Below are positions 33,813-43,939 of a stretch of DNA of 53,754 nt, piece after piece. The DNA lies in the NCBI GenBank assembly GCA_001871925.1, contig MNWZ01000167.1, forward strand, positions 1 through 53,754, written 5' to 3'. The position numbers and the translations under genes were made by a program. Source of the stretch: Zetaproteobacteria bacterium CG1_02_53_45 (GTDB lineage: Bacteria > Pseudomonadota > Zetaproteobacteria > Mariprofundales > Mariprofundaceae). A model generated the notes under the pieces. That model was not told the origin of the DNA. It saw nothing but the letters and a program-made list of their open reading frames with translations, and did no database searches. The number at the start of each line of letters is the position of its first letter. Position 1 is the stretch's first letter.

Positions 33813-34964
33813 TTACAGCGGTTTGGAAACCGGATAGGAACCCAGCACCTTGATAAAGCCACCCGGCTTGGACTGAATTTCACCAATCGCTTCTGCCACA
33901 GCAGCGTCATCGCGGTGTCCCTGCACATCGGCGAAAAAGACATACTCCCACAGCTTCTTCTTTGACGGACGTGATTCGATGCGCGTCAACCCGATATTGC
34001 GACCGGCAAAGGAGGCAATCAGCTTATGCAGAGCCCCCGGCTCATCCCTGATCGACATCACCAAAGAGGTTTTATCTTCTCCGGATGCCGGCGAATCGTG
34101 CTGGCCGATGACAAAGAAACGGGTGGTATTGTCATGATAATCTTCAATATTTCGCTGTACCAATGGCAGGCCGGAGTGATCAACAATCGAGTACGGGCCG
34201 ATCACAGCGCACTTCTTCCAGTCCAGAGCCCCCGAACCGTTGGTCTTTGCCTCTTCAACGATATGGGCTGCGCGGATGGTCGATGAAGACTCCATCAACT
34301 GCGCCCTGGGCAAGTGGGCTGCCAGCCAGTTACGGCACTGCCCCAACGGCTGCGGATGCGAAATAACGAGCTCCACATCATCGAGTGCGTCAGCATACGT
34401 AAACAGATGGTGATGAATGGAGAGTTGCACTTCGGCACAGATATAGACATCACGTTCCATATCGGCGAACAGATCCAGCGTCGGGGTGACCGCCCCTTCA
34501 AAGGCATTCTCTACCGGCACCACGCCATAAGTGGCCCGCCCTGCTTCCACCTCATCGAAGACCAGCTCCAGTGAACTGCATGGCAGATATTTCGGCGTTG
34601 AGCCGAACTGGCGCATCGCAGCGGTATGGCTAAAGGTGCCTTCAGGGCCGAGATAGGCAATGGTCATCGGATGTTCGAGGGCCAGACAGGCGCCGATAAT
34701 TTCGCGGTAGATGCCATGAATCGACTCATCCGGGATCTTGGTTTCATGATCAGCAGCTGCAGCATCGGCATTGCGTGCCAGCAGCCTGCGAATAATCGAT
34801 GCCTCGCGGCTGGGCACATAAAACGGCACGTTGCCCTTATTCTGCTTGGCCTCGCCCACCTGTCCGGCAAGGCGTGCGCGCTTGCGGATCAGATCCAGCA
34901 TTTCATCGTCCACCGCATCAATAGCTGTGCGCAGTTCGTTCAGTCTGACTTCTAAATCACCCAT
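33813..34964 (-). CDS. pheA: chorismate mutase / prephenate dehydratase (P-protein)
   Basis: The 383-residue bifunctional enzyme has an AroQ chorismate mutase (about 5-85, with IDAVDDEMLDLIRKRARLAGQVGEAK), a prephenate dehydratase (about 98-280, with AYLGPEGTFSHTAA, VVPVENAFEGAVTPTLD and TTRFFVIG, where the Thr-Arg-Phe is characteristic) and an ACT domain (about 292-375). The ACT domain has GALHKLIASF and IESRPSKK, the phenylalanine-binding ESRP motif, so feedback inhibition by Phe is expected. It starts the aromatic block, 42 bases after uvrA. Confidence 0.96.
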   Translation of the reverse strand: MGDLEVRLNELRTAIDAVDDEMLDLIRKRARLAGQVGEAKQNKGNVPFYVPSREASIIRRLLARNADAAAADHETKIPDESIHGIYREIIGACLALEHPMTIAYLGPEGTFSHTAAMRQFGSTPKYLPCSSLELVFDEVEAGRATYGVVPVENAFEGAVTPTLDLFADMERDVYICAEVQLSIHHHLFTYADALDDVELVISHPQPLGQCRNWLAAHLPRAQLMESSSTIRAAHIVEEAKTNGSGALDWKKCAVIGPYSIVDHSGLPLVQRNIEDYHDNTTRFFVIGQHDSPASGEDKTSLVMSIRDEPGALHKLIASFAGRNIGLTRIESRPSKKKLWEYVFFADVQGHRDDAAVAEAIGEIQSKPGGFIKVLGSYPVSKPL

Positions 34965-35006
34965 GCCAGCACGCTAGCAGCGAGGCTTTATGCAATCCAT
35001 TCAGAA

Positions 35007-37817
35007 TTAAAGGCAATGCTTCAGACACCGACCTGTGTACGAGCTTTCACAGGCTGCGACCTGTTCAGGCGTGCCTGCAATCACCACCGTACCGCCCTTA
35101 TCGCCGCCTTCCGGCCCCATATCAACTATCCAGTCGGCAGTTTTGATCACATCAAGATTATGCTCGATGACAATGACCGTATTACCGCGCTCCACCAGCG
35201 CATGCAGCACATCCAGCAGTTTGGCGACATCATGGAAATGCAGACCGGTAGTCGGTTCATCGAGGATATACAGCGTATCGCCGGTGGCGCGCCGTGCCAG
35301 CTCCTTGGAAAGCTTCACCCGCTGCGCCTCACCACCGGAAAGGGTTGTCGCCGATTGCCCGAGCTGGATATAACCCAGCCCCACCTGCGATAGTGTATCC
35401 AGCCGGTTTTTCAGCGGCGGAATGGCGGCAAAGAAATCCTGTGCCTCCTCCACCGTCATATGCAGCACTTCATCAATCGTTTTACCTTTATAACGGATAT
35501 CGAGGGTTTCGCGGTTGTAGCGTTTACCCTGACATGATTCGCAGTGCACATAGACATCGGGCAGGAAGTGCATCTCCACCTTGATAATGCCGTCGCCCTG
35601 ACAGGCCTCGCAGCGACCGCCTTTAACATTAAACGAGAAACGCCCTGCCTGATAACCGCGCGCCCGTGACTCAGGCACCTGCGCAAACAACTCGCGGATC
35701 GGCGTAAAAATACCGGTATAGGTGGCCGGATTGGAACGCGGTGTGCGCCCGATCGGCCCCTGATCAATATCGATAATTTTATCGATCAGATCGGCACCCA
35801 GCAGTGTGGCATGGGTTCCCACACGTTCGGTTTTCAGACCCTTGGCACGCGCCAGCGCGCGAAACAGGGTGTCATTGGTCAGGGTCGATTTACCGGAACC
35901 GGATACGCCGGTCACACAGGAAAAGCGGGCCAGAGGAAACTCAACCTTCACCTGCTGCAGATTATGCTCACAAGCTCCTTCGACACCGATCATGGCATGT
36001 TTTTTCGGCACCTTGCGCCGCTTCGGCACATTGATCTTCTTGCGTCCGGAGAGGTAGTCGGAGGTCAGGGTTTTTGCCTTCAGGATATCCGCAAGTTTGC
36101 CCTGAGCGACAACTTCACCGCCGTGTTCGCCGGCCAGAGGCCCCATATCAATCACCCAGTCGGCCGTACGAATCGCATCTTCATCATGCTCAACGACAAT
36201 CACCGAATTGCCCAGATCACGCAGCCGCCGGAGCGTAGCCAGCAGACGGTCATTATCGCGCTGATGCAGGCCGATGGAAGGTTCATCCAGGATATACAAT
36301 ACGCCGACCAGTGCCGAGCCGATCTGGGTAGCGAGTCTGATGCGCTGTGCTTCTCCACCGGAAAGTGTGCCCGAGGTGCGCTCCAGACTCAGATAGTCCA
36401 ACCCCACTTCAATCATAAAACCGAGGCGCGCGGAGATCTCCTCCACCACCTTGTCGGCAATGGTGCGCTGCTGCGCACTTAACTGCAGATTATTCACCCA
36501 CACCTGTCCTTCACGCAGCGGCATACTGACAATTTCGGGCAGCGACTTGTCGTTAATGCGCACAAAACGGGCCGCTGTCGTCAGTCTTGAGCCTGCACAG
36601 GTCGGACAGGCAATGGTGTTGATATATTTGGACAGTGCCTCGCGCACATCATCGGAAGAGGTTTCACGCCAGCGCCGATCCAGATTGGGAATAACCCCTT
36701 CGAACGGGCGTTCAACCGTGCGGTTCTGCCCCGGTGTTTCATAAACAAACTGAACCTTCTGTCGGCCGGTTCCGTAGAGAAAAGCCTTTACCGCTTCGGC
36801 TGAGAGTTCGTTGAATGGTGTATCGATATCAGCGCCGACAAAAGCCGCAACAGCCTCCAGTGTCTGGCGGTACATAAACGTTTCGCGTCCGGCCCACGGT
36901 TCAATCGCACCATCGGCAATGGAGAGTGAGCCATCGGGCACCACCAGTGACGGATCGAACACGGTTTTGCTGCCGAGCCCGTCGCAGCTGCCGCAGGCTC
37001 CGACCGGAGAGTTAAACGAAAACAGGCGCGGCTCGATATCGGGGTAGGAGATCCCGCAATCGGCACAGGCAAATCGTTCGGAAAAGACCTGCTCTTCATC
37101 CCCGACCAGCGCCAGCATTACCCCCTCACCATAACGCAGCGCAGTCTCCACCGAATCGGCCAGACGGGTACGGATACCGTCGCGAATGACCAGCCGGTCC
37201 ACTACCAGCTCGATATTGTGTTTGATGTTTTTCTGCAAAGCCGGTGCCTCTTCAAGCCCCATCACGTCGCCATCAATGCGCACGCGCACAAAGCCGTCCT
37301 TGCCCGCCTTTTCCAGCTCCTTGCGGAACTCGCCCTTCTTTCCGCGCGCAATCGGTGCCAGCAGTTGCAGTTTCGTTCCCTCGTCGAGTGACTCCAGTTG
37401 ATCGATAATGACAGAGGCCGGTTGTGAAGTGATCGGTTTGCCGCAACCATAACAGTAAGGCTGGCCGATACGCGCGAAAAGCAGACGCAGGTAGTCATAC
37501 ACCTCGGTGATCGTACCTACGGTGGAGCGCGGATTGCGGCTGGTGGTTTTCTGCTCAATGGAAATCGCCGGTGACAGCCCTTCGATGGCATCGACATCGG
37601 GGCGCTCCATCATGCCGAGGAACTGACGCGCATAAGCCGAAAGCGACTCGACGTATCTCCGTTGACCTTCGGCATAGAGCGTATCAAAAGCCAGTGAGGA
37701 TTTGCCGGACCCGGAAACGCCGGTGATCACCACAAGCTGGTCGCGCGGAATATCCAGACTGACATTTTTCAGGTTATGTACCCGCGCGCCCTGCACACGG
37801 ATGATATCATTGCTCAT
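35007..37817 (-). CDS. uvrA: UvrABC excinuclease subunit A
   Basis: The 936-residue damage-recognition ATPase of nucleotide excision repair has two ABC modules, each with Walker A ([12 protein letters not shown] near 35; [12 protein letters not shown] near 640) and signature ([11 protein letters not shown] and [11 protein letters not shown]). Zinc modules are seen at CYGCG..., CADCG...CGSC and CEACQGDG...CESCQG. Length is standard for the family. ATG 37817 is the start. It is separated from priA by the hairpin array, and it reads towards pheA with a 42-base gap. Confidence 0.97.
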   Translation of the reverse strand: MSNDIIRVQGARVHNLKNVSLDIPRDQLVVITGVSGSGKSSLAFDTLYAEGQRRYVESLSAYARQFLGMMERPDVDAIEGLSPAISIEQKTTSRNPRSTVGTITEVYDYLRLLFARIGQPYCYGCGKPITSQPASVIIDQLESLDEGTKLQLLAPIARGKKGEFRKELEKAGKDGFVRVRIDGDVMGLEEAPALQKNIKHNIELVVDRLVIRDGIRTRLADSVETALRYGEGVMLALVGDEEQVFSERFACADCGISYPDIEPRLFSFNSPVGACGSCDGLGSKTVFDPSLVVPDGSLSIADGAIEPWAGRETFMYRQTLEAVAAFVGADIDTPFNELSAEAVKAFLYGTGRQKVQFVYETPGQNRTVERPFEGVIPNLDRRWRETSSDDVREALSKYINTIACPTCAGSRLTTAARFVRINDKSLPEIVSMPLREGQVWVNNLQLSAQQRTIADKVVEEISARLGFMIEVGLDYLSLERTSGTLSGGEAQRIRLATQIGSALVGVLYILDEPSIGLHQRDNDRLLATLRRLRDLGNSVIVVEHDEDAIRTADWVIDMGPLAGEHGGEVVAQGKLADILKAKTLTSDYLSGRKKINVPKRRKVPKKHAMIGVEGACEHNLQQVKVEFPLARFSCVTGVSGSGKSTLTNDTLFRALARAKGLKTERVGTHATLLGADLIDKIIDIDQGPIGRTPRSNPATYTGIFTPIRELFAQVPESRARGYQAGRFSFNVKGGRCEACQGDGIIKVEMHFLPDVYVHCESCQGKRYNRETLDIRYKGKTIDEVLHMTVEEAQDFFAAIPPLKNRLDTLSQVGLGYIQLGQSATTLSGGEAQRVKLSKELARRATGDTLYILDEPTTGLHFHDVAKLLDVLHALVERGNTVIVIEHNLDVIKTADWIVDMGPEGGDKGGTVVIAGTPEQVAACESSYTGRCLKHCL

Positions 37818-37987
37818 TGCTACTCCGGAAAGTTATTCGGCCATCACCACGATTCAAAACATAATCATTCACCGCAGAGTACGCAAAGTTAGACATAGTA
37901 AAAACCATAACGGTAATAGATCAGTACCACCGACCAACTCCTGTAACAGCCAGCTAATTCAGATGCACCCAAGCCAAATCTGAAAGG

Positions 37988-38156
37988 TGTAGCTACTCGA
38001 TGCAGTACATCACAATCCGGCAGGACAGCCGGATTGGACGTGCTTTAGCACGCCCGTAGGGTGTAGGTACAGGATGTACCTACATCACAAATCAGCAGGA
38101 TAGCTGATTTGGACGCGCCACAGGCGCGCCTGTAGCCCCACGATGGGGCTACATCA
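37988..38156. repeat. tandem array of palindromic hairpins with conserved loops
   Basis: Six perfect hairpins plus one degenerate copy occur in order. Degenerate: 37988-38012. Unit A: AATCCGGC/GCCGGATT (38014-38035), CGTGC/GCACG (38039-38052), TGTAGGTAC/GTACCTACA (38062-38084). Unit B: AAATCAGC/GCTGATTT (38089-38110), CGCGCC/GGCGCG (38114-38128), TGTAGCCCC/GGGGCTACA (38131-38153). Loops are conserved between units (AGGACA vs AGGATA; AGGAT vs ACGAT), as are the linker TGGAC and the trailer ATCA. Stems change with both sides changed together. Unit length is about 70-75 bases. The preceding stretch 37818-37987 holds no gene I recognise. Confidence 0.88.
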
Positions 38157-40278
38157 TATCCTGCGGATCAACATCGACTCGAATTCGCACATCGTTCGGC
38201 ATGTTCATCGCGGCAATCAGCGGCTCCAGCTTCCACGGCAACAGCTTGCGCGAAGCATCGCGCAGCAGCACCTCAATGCGATATTTTCCGGCCACACGTT
38301 CCATCGGGCACGGCATTGGCCCACTGACATTCAAGCCTTCAATTTTTTTACACTGTCCGGCAATAGAGGCTGCCACCTGTGTCGCACGCTCCACCTTGGC
38401 GGATGAACAGACGATACGTACCCAGCGGGCAAAGGGAGGGAAGGTCAGCATCTCTCTTAACTGCAACTCATCGGTCAATGTGGCTTCCGCCTGTGTCTCG
38501 CTGATGCGGCTCAACCAGCCTGCCTCGGGCATGCGTGTCTGGATCAGCACACGGCCGGGTTTATCACCGCGACCGGCGCGCCCCGTTACCTGGGTCATCT
38601 GCTGCCACCAGCGCTCGGATGCACGGAAGTCGGGCAGATTGACTCCGAGATCGGCATTGATCACGCCGACCAGCGTAACATTGGGAAAATCGTGTCCCTT
38701 GACCAGCATCTGGGTGCCGATCAGACAATCGAGTTTTCCCGATTCAAACTGTTCCAGTGTTTCTTCCAGGCGGGAGTGACTGGTAATCACATCGCGATCG
38801 AAACGGGCAAAACGCAGGTCAGGGAGCTGTTCGTGCAGCCACTCTTCCAGTTTTTCGGTCCCCTCCCCCAGCGGCATAAAAGCAGCCTCGCCACAGGATT
38901 CGCAGGTTTTGGGCACCCTGCGCCGAAAGCCGCAGGTATGGCAGCGCAGCGAGGCCGCCCGGCGATGCAGTGTTAATCGCATCGAGCAGTCAGGACACTC
39001 CGGTACATCACCACAAGCCGTACACTGCAGGGCAGGTGCATAACCACGGCGATTGAGAAACAGGATGGATTGATCACCATCGGCAAGGGTTTGTTGCAGG
39101 GCGGCCAGCAAAGCATCCGATACCGGCGACTCAATGCCACGCATATCCACCGTTTGCGGTTCAATCTGTAAGTTGCCGACGATAATGCGATCCGGCAGAT
39201 CAAGGCGCTGATAAAAACCGGCCAGCACCTGGCGCCAGCTCTCCAGACTCGGTGTCGCTGAGCCCAGCACAATCGGCACATTCAGCTCCTGCGCCAGCAG
39301 TACGCCCATATCACGCGCCGAGTAGCTCATACCCTCCTGCTGTTTGAAGCTGGCATCATGCTCCTCATCGACCACGATCAGAGCCAGTCTCGGCAGCGGC
39401 AAAAACAGGGCTGAACGCGTACCGATAAGAATTTCTGTCTGCTCAAGATGCTGGCGCACAACCAGACGCTCTTTGGCGGACATCGCCGAATGCCAGAGTG
39501 CTACTTTCTCAAAGCGCTGTTTCAAACGTGCCAGCCACATGGGTGTCAGGCCGATTTCCGGCACCAGCACCAGCACCTGCCCGCCATTCTGAATCACTGA
39601 TTCGGCAGCTCTCAGATAAACCTCGGTTTTACCCGAGCCTGTACGACCAAAGAGCAGGAACGGCTGAAACGTTTGCAGAGCCCCGATGATTTCTGTGATG
39701 GCCAGCTGCTGAGCCTTGTTAGGTCTGAACCCTGCAGATTTATCAAATCCGGCACCCTGAGAATCCCACATCGGCTCGGGGCAAGCTTCCTCAATCAAAC
39801 CATCGGCACAGGCGCGGTTCACAGCATGGCGGACACCTGCCACCTGAGTCGCGCGTTCAATCATGGTTTTCAGTGCAATCGCTGCGCGTGTGCGGAACAG
39901 GCCAGCCAGTTCCGGTCTCGACCGGTCCAGCAATTCGGAGTCCAGACAGCGGAAGCGGCGGATATCGTCCTGCGATGCCCACCCCAGTGCACTGCTCCAC
40001 AGATCGCCTGGTTGCGCCAGATAATAGCGCCGTACACGTTCCAGCCACTGCAATCGCCGGTCATCAAACAGCGGCTGATCATCGAGCCGGTCCAGCACAG
40101 GTTTATACCTGATAGCAGGATCAGCAACTGCGTCGGTCGCCATCAGCAAGCCCAGTCGCCTGCCTCTGCCAAAAGGCACCTGCACACGGATGCCCTTTAG
40201 CGCCTGACCAAGCCCTTCCGGCCAGCTATAGGTAAACGTGCCGGGCAGCGGTGAAAACACTGCGACCTCAACATACAT
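38149..40278 (-). CDS. priA: primosomal protein N' (PriA replication-restart helicase)
   Basis: This 709-residue helicase starts at ATG 40278 (MYVEVAVFSPLPGTFTY), which has GGAG six bases upstream; two earlier in-frame ATGs (40302 and 40365) are less likely. An N-terminal DNA-binding domain is followed by Walker A GRTGSGKTEVYLRA, the DEEH box, and paired zinc-binding cysteines (CTACGDVPECPDC and CHTCG...CESCG) inserted in the helicase. Helicase motifs V/VI include QMLVKGHDFPNV and QVTGRAGRG. The last codons (MM then TAG) are encoded by the final hairpin of the repeat array, so the C-terminus was probably shaped by that element. Confidence 0.95.
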   Translation of the reverse strand: MYVEVAVFSPLPGTFTYSWPEGLGQALKGIRVQVPFGRGRRLGLLMATDAVADPAIRYKPVLDRLDDQPLFDDRRLQWLERVRRYYLAQPGDLWSSALGWASQDDIRRFRCLDSELLDRSRPELAGLFRTRAAIALKTMIERATQVAGVRHAVNRACADGLIEEACPEPMWDSQGAGFDKSAGFRPNKAQQLAITEIIGALQTFQPFLLFGRTGSGKTEVYLRAAESVIQNGGQVLVLVPEIGLTPMWLARLKQRFEKVALWHSAMSAKERLVVRQHLEQTEILIGTRSALFLPLPRLALIVVDEEHDASFKQQEGMSYSARDMGVLLAQELNVPIVLGSATPSLESWRQVLAGFYQRLDLPDRIIVGNLQIEPQTVDMRGIESPVSDALLAALQQTLADGDQSILFLNRRGYAPALQCTACGDVPECPDCSMRLTLHRRAASLRCHTCGFRRRVPKTCESCGEAAFMPLGEGTEKLEEWLHEQLPDLRFARFDRDVITSHSRLEETLEQFESGKLDCLIGTQMLVKGHDFPNVTLVGVINADLGVNLPDFRASERWWQQMTQVTGRAGRGDKPGRVLIQTRMPEAGWLSRISETQAEATLTDELQLREMLTFPPFARWVRIVCSSAKVERATQVAASIAGQCKKIEGLNVSGPMPCPMERVAGKYRIEVLLRDASRKLLPWKLEPLIAAMNMPNDVRIRVDVDPQDMM

Positions 40279-40306
40279 ATCCTGCTCCGGTGTCGATGGC
40301 ATCCCG

Positions 40307-42202
40307 TCAGCTGATTTTGCTTGAGACAGCTTTTTCGCAACTCTCCGGAGCTGGGGCTGAAACAAATTCCGGCACCAGCACTCTCAGCTCCTGATACAGG
40401 CTCTGCACATCACGGGCGCCACAGGCCTGACGCAGGTTGACCAGCACCTGCTGAATCTCCTGCCAATCTACTTCCCGGCTGCCGGAAAGCAGGATTTTCG
40501 GGTGTGATGTCGGCTGCAGCGTTTCGGACTCGTGGAAAAGCTCCTCGTACAGCTTCTCGCCCGGACGCAGGCCGGTGAACTTAATCTCGATATCGCGCCC
40601 CGGCTCCAGCCCCGTGAGGCGAATCATCTGTTCAGCCAGATCAACAATTTTTACCGGCTCGCCCATATCGAGTACAAATATCTCACCACCGCACCCCATC
40701 GTGGCCGCCTGCAGAATCAGGCTGACTGCCTCAGGTATGGTCATAAAATAACGGGTAATATCCGGGTGCGTGACTGTAATCGGTCCACCAGCCTCGATCT
40801 GACTGCGGAACAGCGGCACCACAGAACCGGCCGAGCCCAGCACATTGCCGAAGCGGGTAGTCACAAAGGCGGTAGTTTCGCTGCGCAGATTCAGATTCTG
40901 GCAATAGATCTCGGCGCAACGCTTGGTTGTCCCCATCACATTGGTCGGGTTCACCGCTTTATCCGTAGAAACCTGCAGGAATTTCTTCACCCCGAATTCA
41001 ACGGCGAGATCGGCGATCTGGCATGTGCCCAGCACATTGGTTTTGACACCTTCAGCCGGGTTATCCTCAACCAGCGGTACATGTTTATAAGCTGCCGCAT
41101 TAAACACCACATCCGGTCTGAAATGCTCAAAGAGCCAGCGCATGCGCGGCTCATCCCTGATATCACCGAGCACAGCATGCAACCCCGGCTTGTCAGCCGG
41201 ATTCAACGCGGCAAGTTCCTTGTCGATTGTGTATAAATTGAACTCACCATGATCGAGCAGGATAAGGTCAGTTGGATTATAACGCAGCACCTGACGGCAG
41301 AGCTCTGAACCGATTGAACCACCTGCTCCGGTCACCAGCACAACCCGGCCGGCCAGCAACTCGTGAATGCCTGACTGATCCAGTTCAACCGTTTCACGCC
41401 CGAGCAGATCTTCAATCTGCACCTTACGCAGGCGCGACACTTCAACCTTGCCATCCGCCAGATCGGCAACCGACGGCAGTGTCCGGCATGGAACAGCGTG
41501 GGTTTGGCACTGCTTAACAACCTGTTGTATCAACTGATGAGAAGCTGATGGCAGTGACAGCAACACCACCTCGATGCCAAGCCTGTCAATTGTCGGTCCA
41601 AGTTCAGCCAGCGTGCCGATCACCCGTACGCCGTGAATCTCCTGACCCTGTCTGCGTATGGAATCATCAAGAAATCCGACCGGCTCGTAAGGGCCTGACT
41701 TGAGCAGATCGCGAACCAGCAATTCCCCCGCCTGACCGGCACCGACAAGAAGGGCCCGTTTGCGGGCCAATGTATAAATATTCAGATTCCTATCCTTGAA
41801 CCAGCGGTAAAATAGTCTGGGCGTGGCAAGACCAATGGTGAGCAAGGCAGGAAAGAGCACAAGAACCGAGCGGGGCAACCCTTCCAGCCGTTGCAACACA
41901 AACATCACGACAAAGCTGATTAATGTTGCAAAAACCACTGCTTTAACAATGCGCATCAGATCGGGAATGGAGGCAAATCGCCATATGCCCCGATACAGCC
42001 CAAAAAACCAGAATGTCAGCGCATGCACAGGTAACGATATTAAAACCATGAGTTGCAGCGGCCTGATGAATTCAACAGGAATTGATTCCAGATTAAACCG
42101 GAGCCAGAAGGCAAGCCAGACAGCCAGTGGAATCCAGACAAGATCATGGACCATGACCAGAAGCGGGTTCCGCAATGATTTAAGCGTATTCATGGCAGCC
42201 AT
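40307..42202 (-). CDS. PglF/WbpM/CapD-like nucleotide-sugar 4,6-dehydratase
   Basis: The 631-residue inner-membrane enzyme has four N-terminal helices (about 12-120), a first CoA-binding-like Rossmann domain (about 140-260, ALLVGAGQAGELL) and a catalytic SDR domain (about 285-580) with VLVTGAGGSIGSELCRQV and STDKAVNPTNVMGTTKR. This is the layout of PglF/WbpM, which convert UDP-GlcNAc to a 4-keto-6-deoxy sugar. With the PglE- and PglD-like genes nearby, UDP-diNAc-bacillosamine is a likely end product. The start is uncertain (ATG 42202 or 42193; neither has a good ribosome binding site). The gene is the last of the glycan locus on this strand. Confidence 0.88.
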   Translation of the reverse strand: MAAMNTLKSLRNPLLVMVHDLVWIPLAVWLAFWLRFNLESIPVEFIRPLQLMVLISLPVHALTFWFFGLYRGIWRFASIPDLMRIVKAVVFATLISFVVMFVLQRLEGLPRSVLVLFPALLTIGLATPRLFYRWFKDRNLNIYTLARKRALLVGAGQAGELLVRDLLKSGPYEPVGFLDDSIRRQGQEIHGVRVIGTLAELGPTIDRLGIEVVLLSLPSASHQLIQQVVKQCQTHAVPCRTLPSVADLADGKVEVSRLRKVQIEDLLGRETVELDQSGIHELLAGRVVLVTGAGGSIGSELCRQVLRYNPTDLILLDHGEFNLYTIDKELAALNPADKPGLHAVLGDIRDEPRMRWLFEHFRPDVVFNAAAYKHVPLVEDNPAEGVKTNVLGTCQIADLAVEFGVKKFLQVSTDKAVNPTNVMGTTKRCAEIYCQNLNLRSETTAFVTTRFGNVLGSAGSVVPLFRSQIEAGGPITVTHPDITRYFMTIPEAVSLILQAATMGCGGEIFVLDMGEPVKIVDLAEQMIRLTGLEPGRDIEIKFTGLRPGEKLYEELFHESETLQPTSHPKILLSGSREVDWQEIQQVLVNLRQACGARDVQSLYQELRVLVPEFVSAPAPESCEKAVSSKIS

Positions 42203-42280
42203 GCTTCATAAAAAAGATGGCGCGGCAATCTCTATCCTGATCATTACCGCGCCACTGATTTTCCGATTTATCTGTTAATG

Positions 42281-42562
42281 TTAATCGTCCTGATTCACAA
42301 CCATCAGGGAATCCCTGAATTTTGCTAAGCTTTTCTCACCGATACCTTTGACATGGAGCAAATCTTCTACATCCTTGAATGCACCATGTTCACTCCGATA
42401 TGCAACGATTGCCATGGCAGTTTTGTCCCCAATGCCTTTGACTTCCTGAAGTTGTTCAACAGTTGCAGTATTGATATCTACCATATTTCCACCGGCAAAA
42501 ACCGGCGTGGTTATCATCATGATGGCAAGAAAAAATGAAGCTATGATATGCTTAAGTTTCAT
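42281..42562 (-). CDS. small secreted ComEA-like helix-hairpin-helix protein
   Basis: The 93-residue protein has a signal peptide (ending TPVFAGG) and a single HhH module pair: VDINTATVEQLQEVKGIGDKTAMAIVAYRSEHGAFKDVEDLLHVKGIG, given here in short as two G-I-G hairpins at about 42-46 and 72-75. ComEA-type proteins bind incoming DNA in the periplasm during transformation. The ATG 42562 follows GGGGGAAA. It sits inside the glycan locus but has its own candidate promoter, so it is probably an independent transcription unit. Natural transformation in this organism is not shown. Confidence 0.87.
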   Translation of the reverse strand: MKLKHIIASFFLAIMMITTPVFAGGNMVDINTATVEQLQEVKGIGDKTAMAIVAYRSEHGAFKDVEDLLHVKGIGEKSLAKFRDSLMVVNQDD

Positions 42563-42628
42563 TTTTTCCCCCTGTGCTTTTAATTTTGCTGCTACAAATC
42601 AGTACTGTGATTTAATAACAACAGTTTT

Positions 42629-42634
42629 ATTATA
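42629..42634 (-). promoter_or_regulatory. -10 element upstream of the ComEA-like gene
   Basis: TATAAT occurs on the minus strand 67 bases before the start codon, in the 114-base gap between the O-antigen ligase and ComEA-like genes. A weak TTCAAA lies 15 bases further upstream. The gap is strongly A/T-rich. Confidence 0.45.
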
Positions 42635-42676
42635 GCATCTAAAAATCACTTTGAAGAAAAAATGGACAATCCCTGC

Positions 42677-43939
42677 TCAGGTGCGCCCTGATAAGGATTC
42701 GGATAAACCGGCCGCGGTTAAAACAAGCGCAAAAATAGTCGAAAAGTGTTCTTCAAAACTTGCAGATGACAATCCATGTACAAGCAGGGCTGCACCTGTC
42801 AGGGCAACCAGCGGCATCGCCACTGATTCATGCCAGCGTATCGCTATACCAGCCCGAATCCAGAAAAAGAGCAGCGTTAGTAGTGATAGCAAACCAACCG
42901 CGCCCCATCGTACCATGGTAAGCAGGTACTGATTATGAGGGTGTGACAGATATCGATCAGCAAACTCCTGCTTCTCGACCTGCCCTGCCTGCCAATCAGC
43001 TGCTGCTTTCGGGAAACTTCCAGTGCCAGCTCCGAGAACCGGCTGAGCCAACCATATATCGTAGCTCATTTTCCACCACTCCAGCCGCGCAGTAACAGAA
43101 GAAACTGCCATCTTCTGACTGATATCCACGCTCTGAACATCATCTGTAAATGCATACCATACGCCCAGCATGCGATCTTTACCCGGCCCAAGCCCCAAAA
43201 ACAGCCCGATCAGCAACACAATCAGTACAAACGCACCAAAAACCCTTCTATTCCCCGATTCCTGCAACCACTTTATTGCCACAACCAACAGGGACACCAT
43301 AGTCACGATATAACCGCTTTTCCCCTGTGCCATAAAAACCATCACCAGTGCCCATAAAGCAAGTCCCCACAACAGCCAGCGATAGTTATTTCGCCACAGC
43401 AGTCCGACATGCACCAGCCAGGCTGCCCAGATGCCATAAATAAAGCCGAAGCTGGTATGTCCGATATGGCCGGTAGGATTGTCTGCTGTTGAACCGGCTG
43501 CTGCACCACTCTCCACCAATCCGTTAGCCTGCAGAACACAATAGGCCAGATTAACCGTCAGGCCAAAACTCACCGATGCCAAAAATGCATTTCTATGCCG
43601 CTGAGATGAGACAACCACAACAACAACCGGCAGTAGCAGCCAGAACCAGTGTCTGCCAAGTATCTTAACACCCCAGGTCGGGTCGATACTCCAACTCAGG
43701 CCAACAGGAACCAGCAACAGATAAGCTGCCAATGCGAGGCTCAATATTTTGTGATGGCGCAATAATGCAGTCACCCCCTGCCACCAGATGCCTCCCAGCA
43801 ACCCAAGAGCCAGTGTAAGTCCCAGCATGATATTGGTAACCGCTACTGAAAATGGAAAGCAGATCATAGCCAGGCATAAAAGAATAAGGATTACAGACTG
43901 TTTACCTTGCCAATCAGGAGCATGCTCAGACCACTGCAC
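42677..43939 (-). CDS. O-antigen ligase / Wzy-type polymerase family membrane protein
   Basis: The 420-residue protein has about 11-12 hydrophobic helices, with a larger periplasmic loop after residue 280 that contains WLAQPVLGAGTGSFPKAAADW and SHPHNQYLLTMVRWG. The latter is the typical H-x-H-N-Q/x-Y motif of the Wzy_C/WaaL family. Such proteins join or polymerise glycans carried on undecaprenyl pyrophosphate at the outer face of the inner membrane. The GTG start at 43939 overlaps the aminotransferase gene by 14 bases. Which of ligase or polymerase it is cannot be settled by sequence. Confidence 0.87.
   Translation of the reverse strand: MQWSEHAPDWQGKQSVILILLCLAMICFPFSVAVTNIMLGLTLALGLLGGIWWQGVTALLRHHKILSLALAAYLLLVPVGLSWSIDPTWGVKILGRHWFWLLLPVVVVVVSSQRHRNAFLASVSFGLTVNLAYCVLQANGLVESGAAAGSTADNPTGHIGHTSFGFIYGIWAAWLVHVGLLWRNNYRWLLWGLALWALVMVFMAQGKSGYIVTMVSLLVVAIKWLQESGNRRVFGAFVLIVLLIGLFLGLGPGKDRMLGVWYAFTDDVQSVDISQKMAVSSVTARLEWWKMSYDIWLAQPVLGAGTGSFPKAAADWQAGQVEKQEFADRYLSHPHNQYLLTMVRWGAVGLLSLLTLLFFWIRAGIAIRWHESVAMPLVALTGAALLVHGLSSASFEEHFSTIFALVLTAAGLSESLSGRT

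Noticed and set aside
37988-38156. CRISPR array
   Set aside because: Repeats are palindromic hairpins with varying stems, not identical direct repeats separated by unique spacers, and no cas gene is near.
38149-40365. priA starting at 40365
   Set aside because: That start lies inside the upstream dehydratase gene and adds residues unlike PriA; ATG 40278 has a good ribosome binding site and the family N-terminus.
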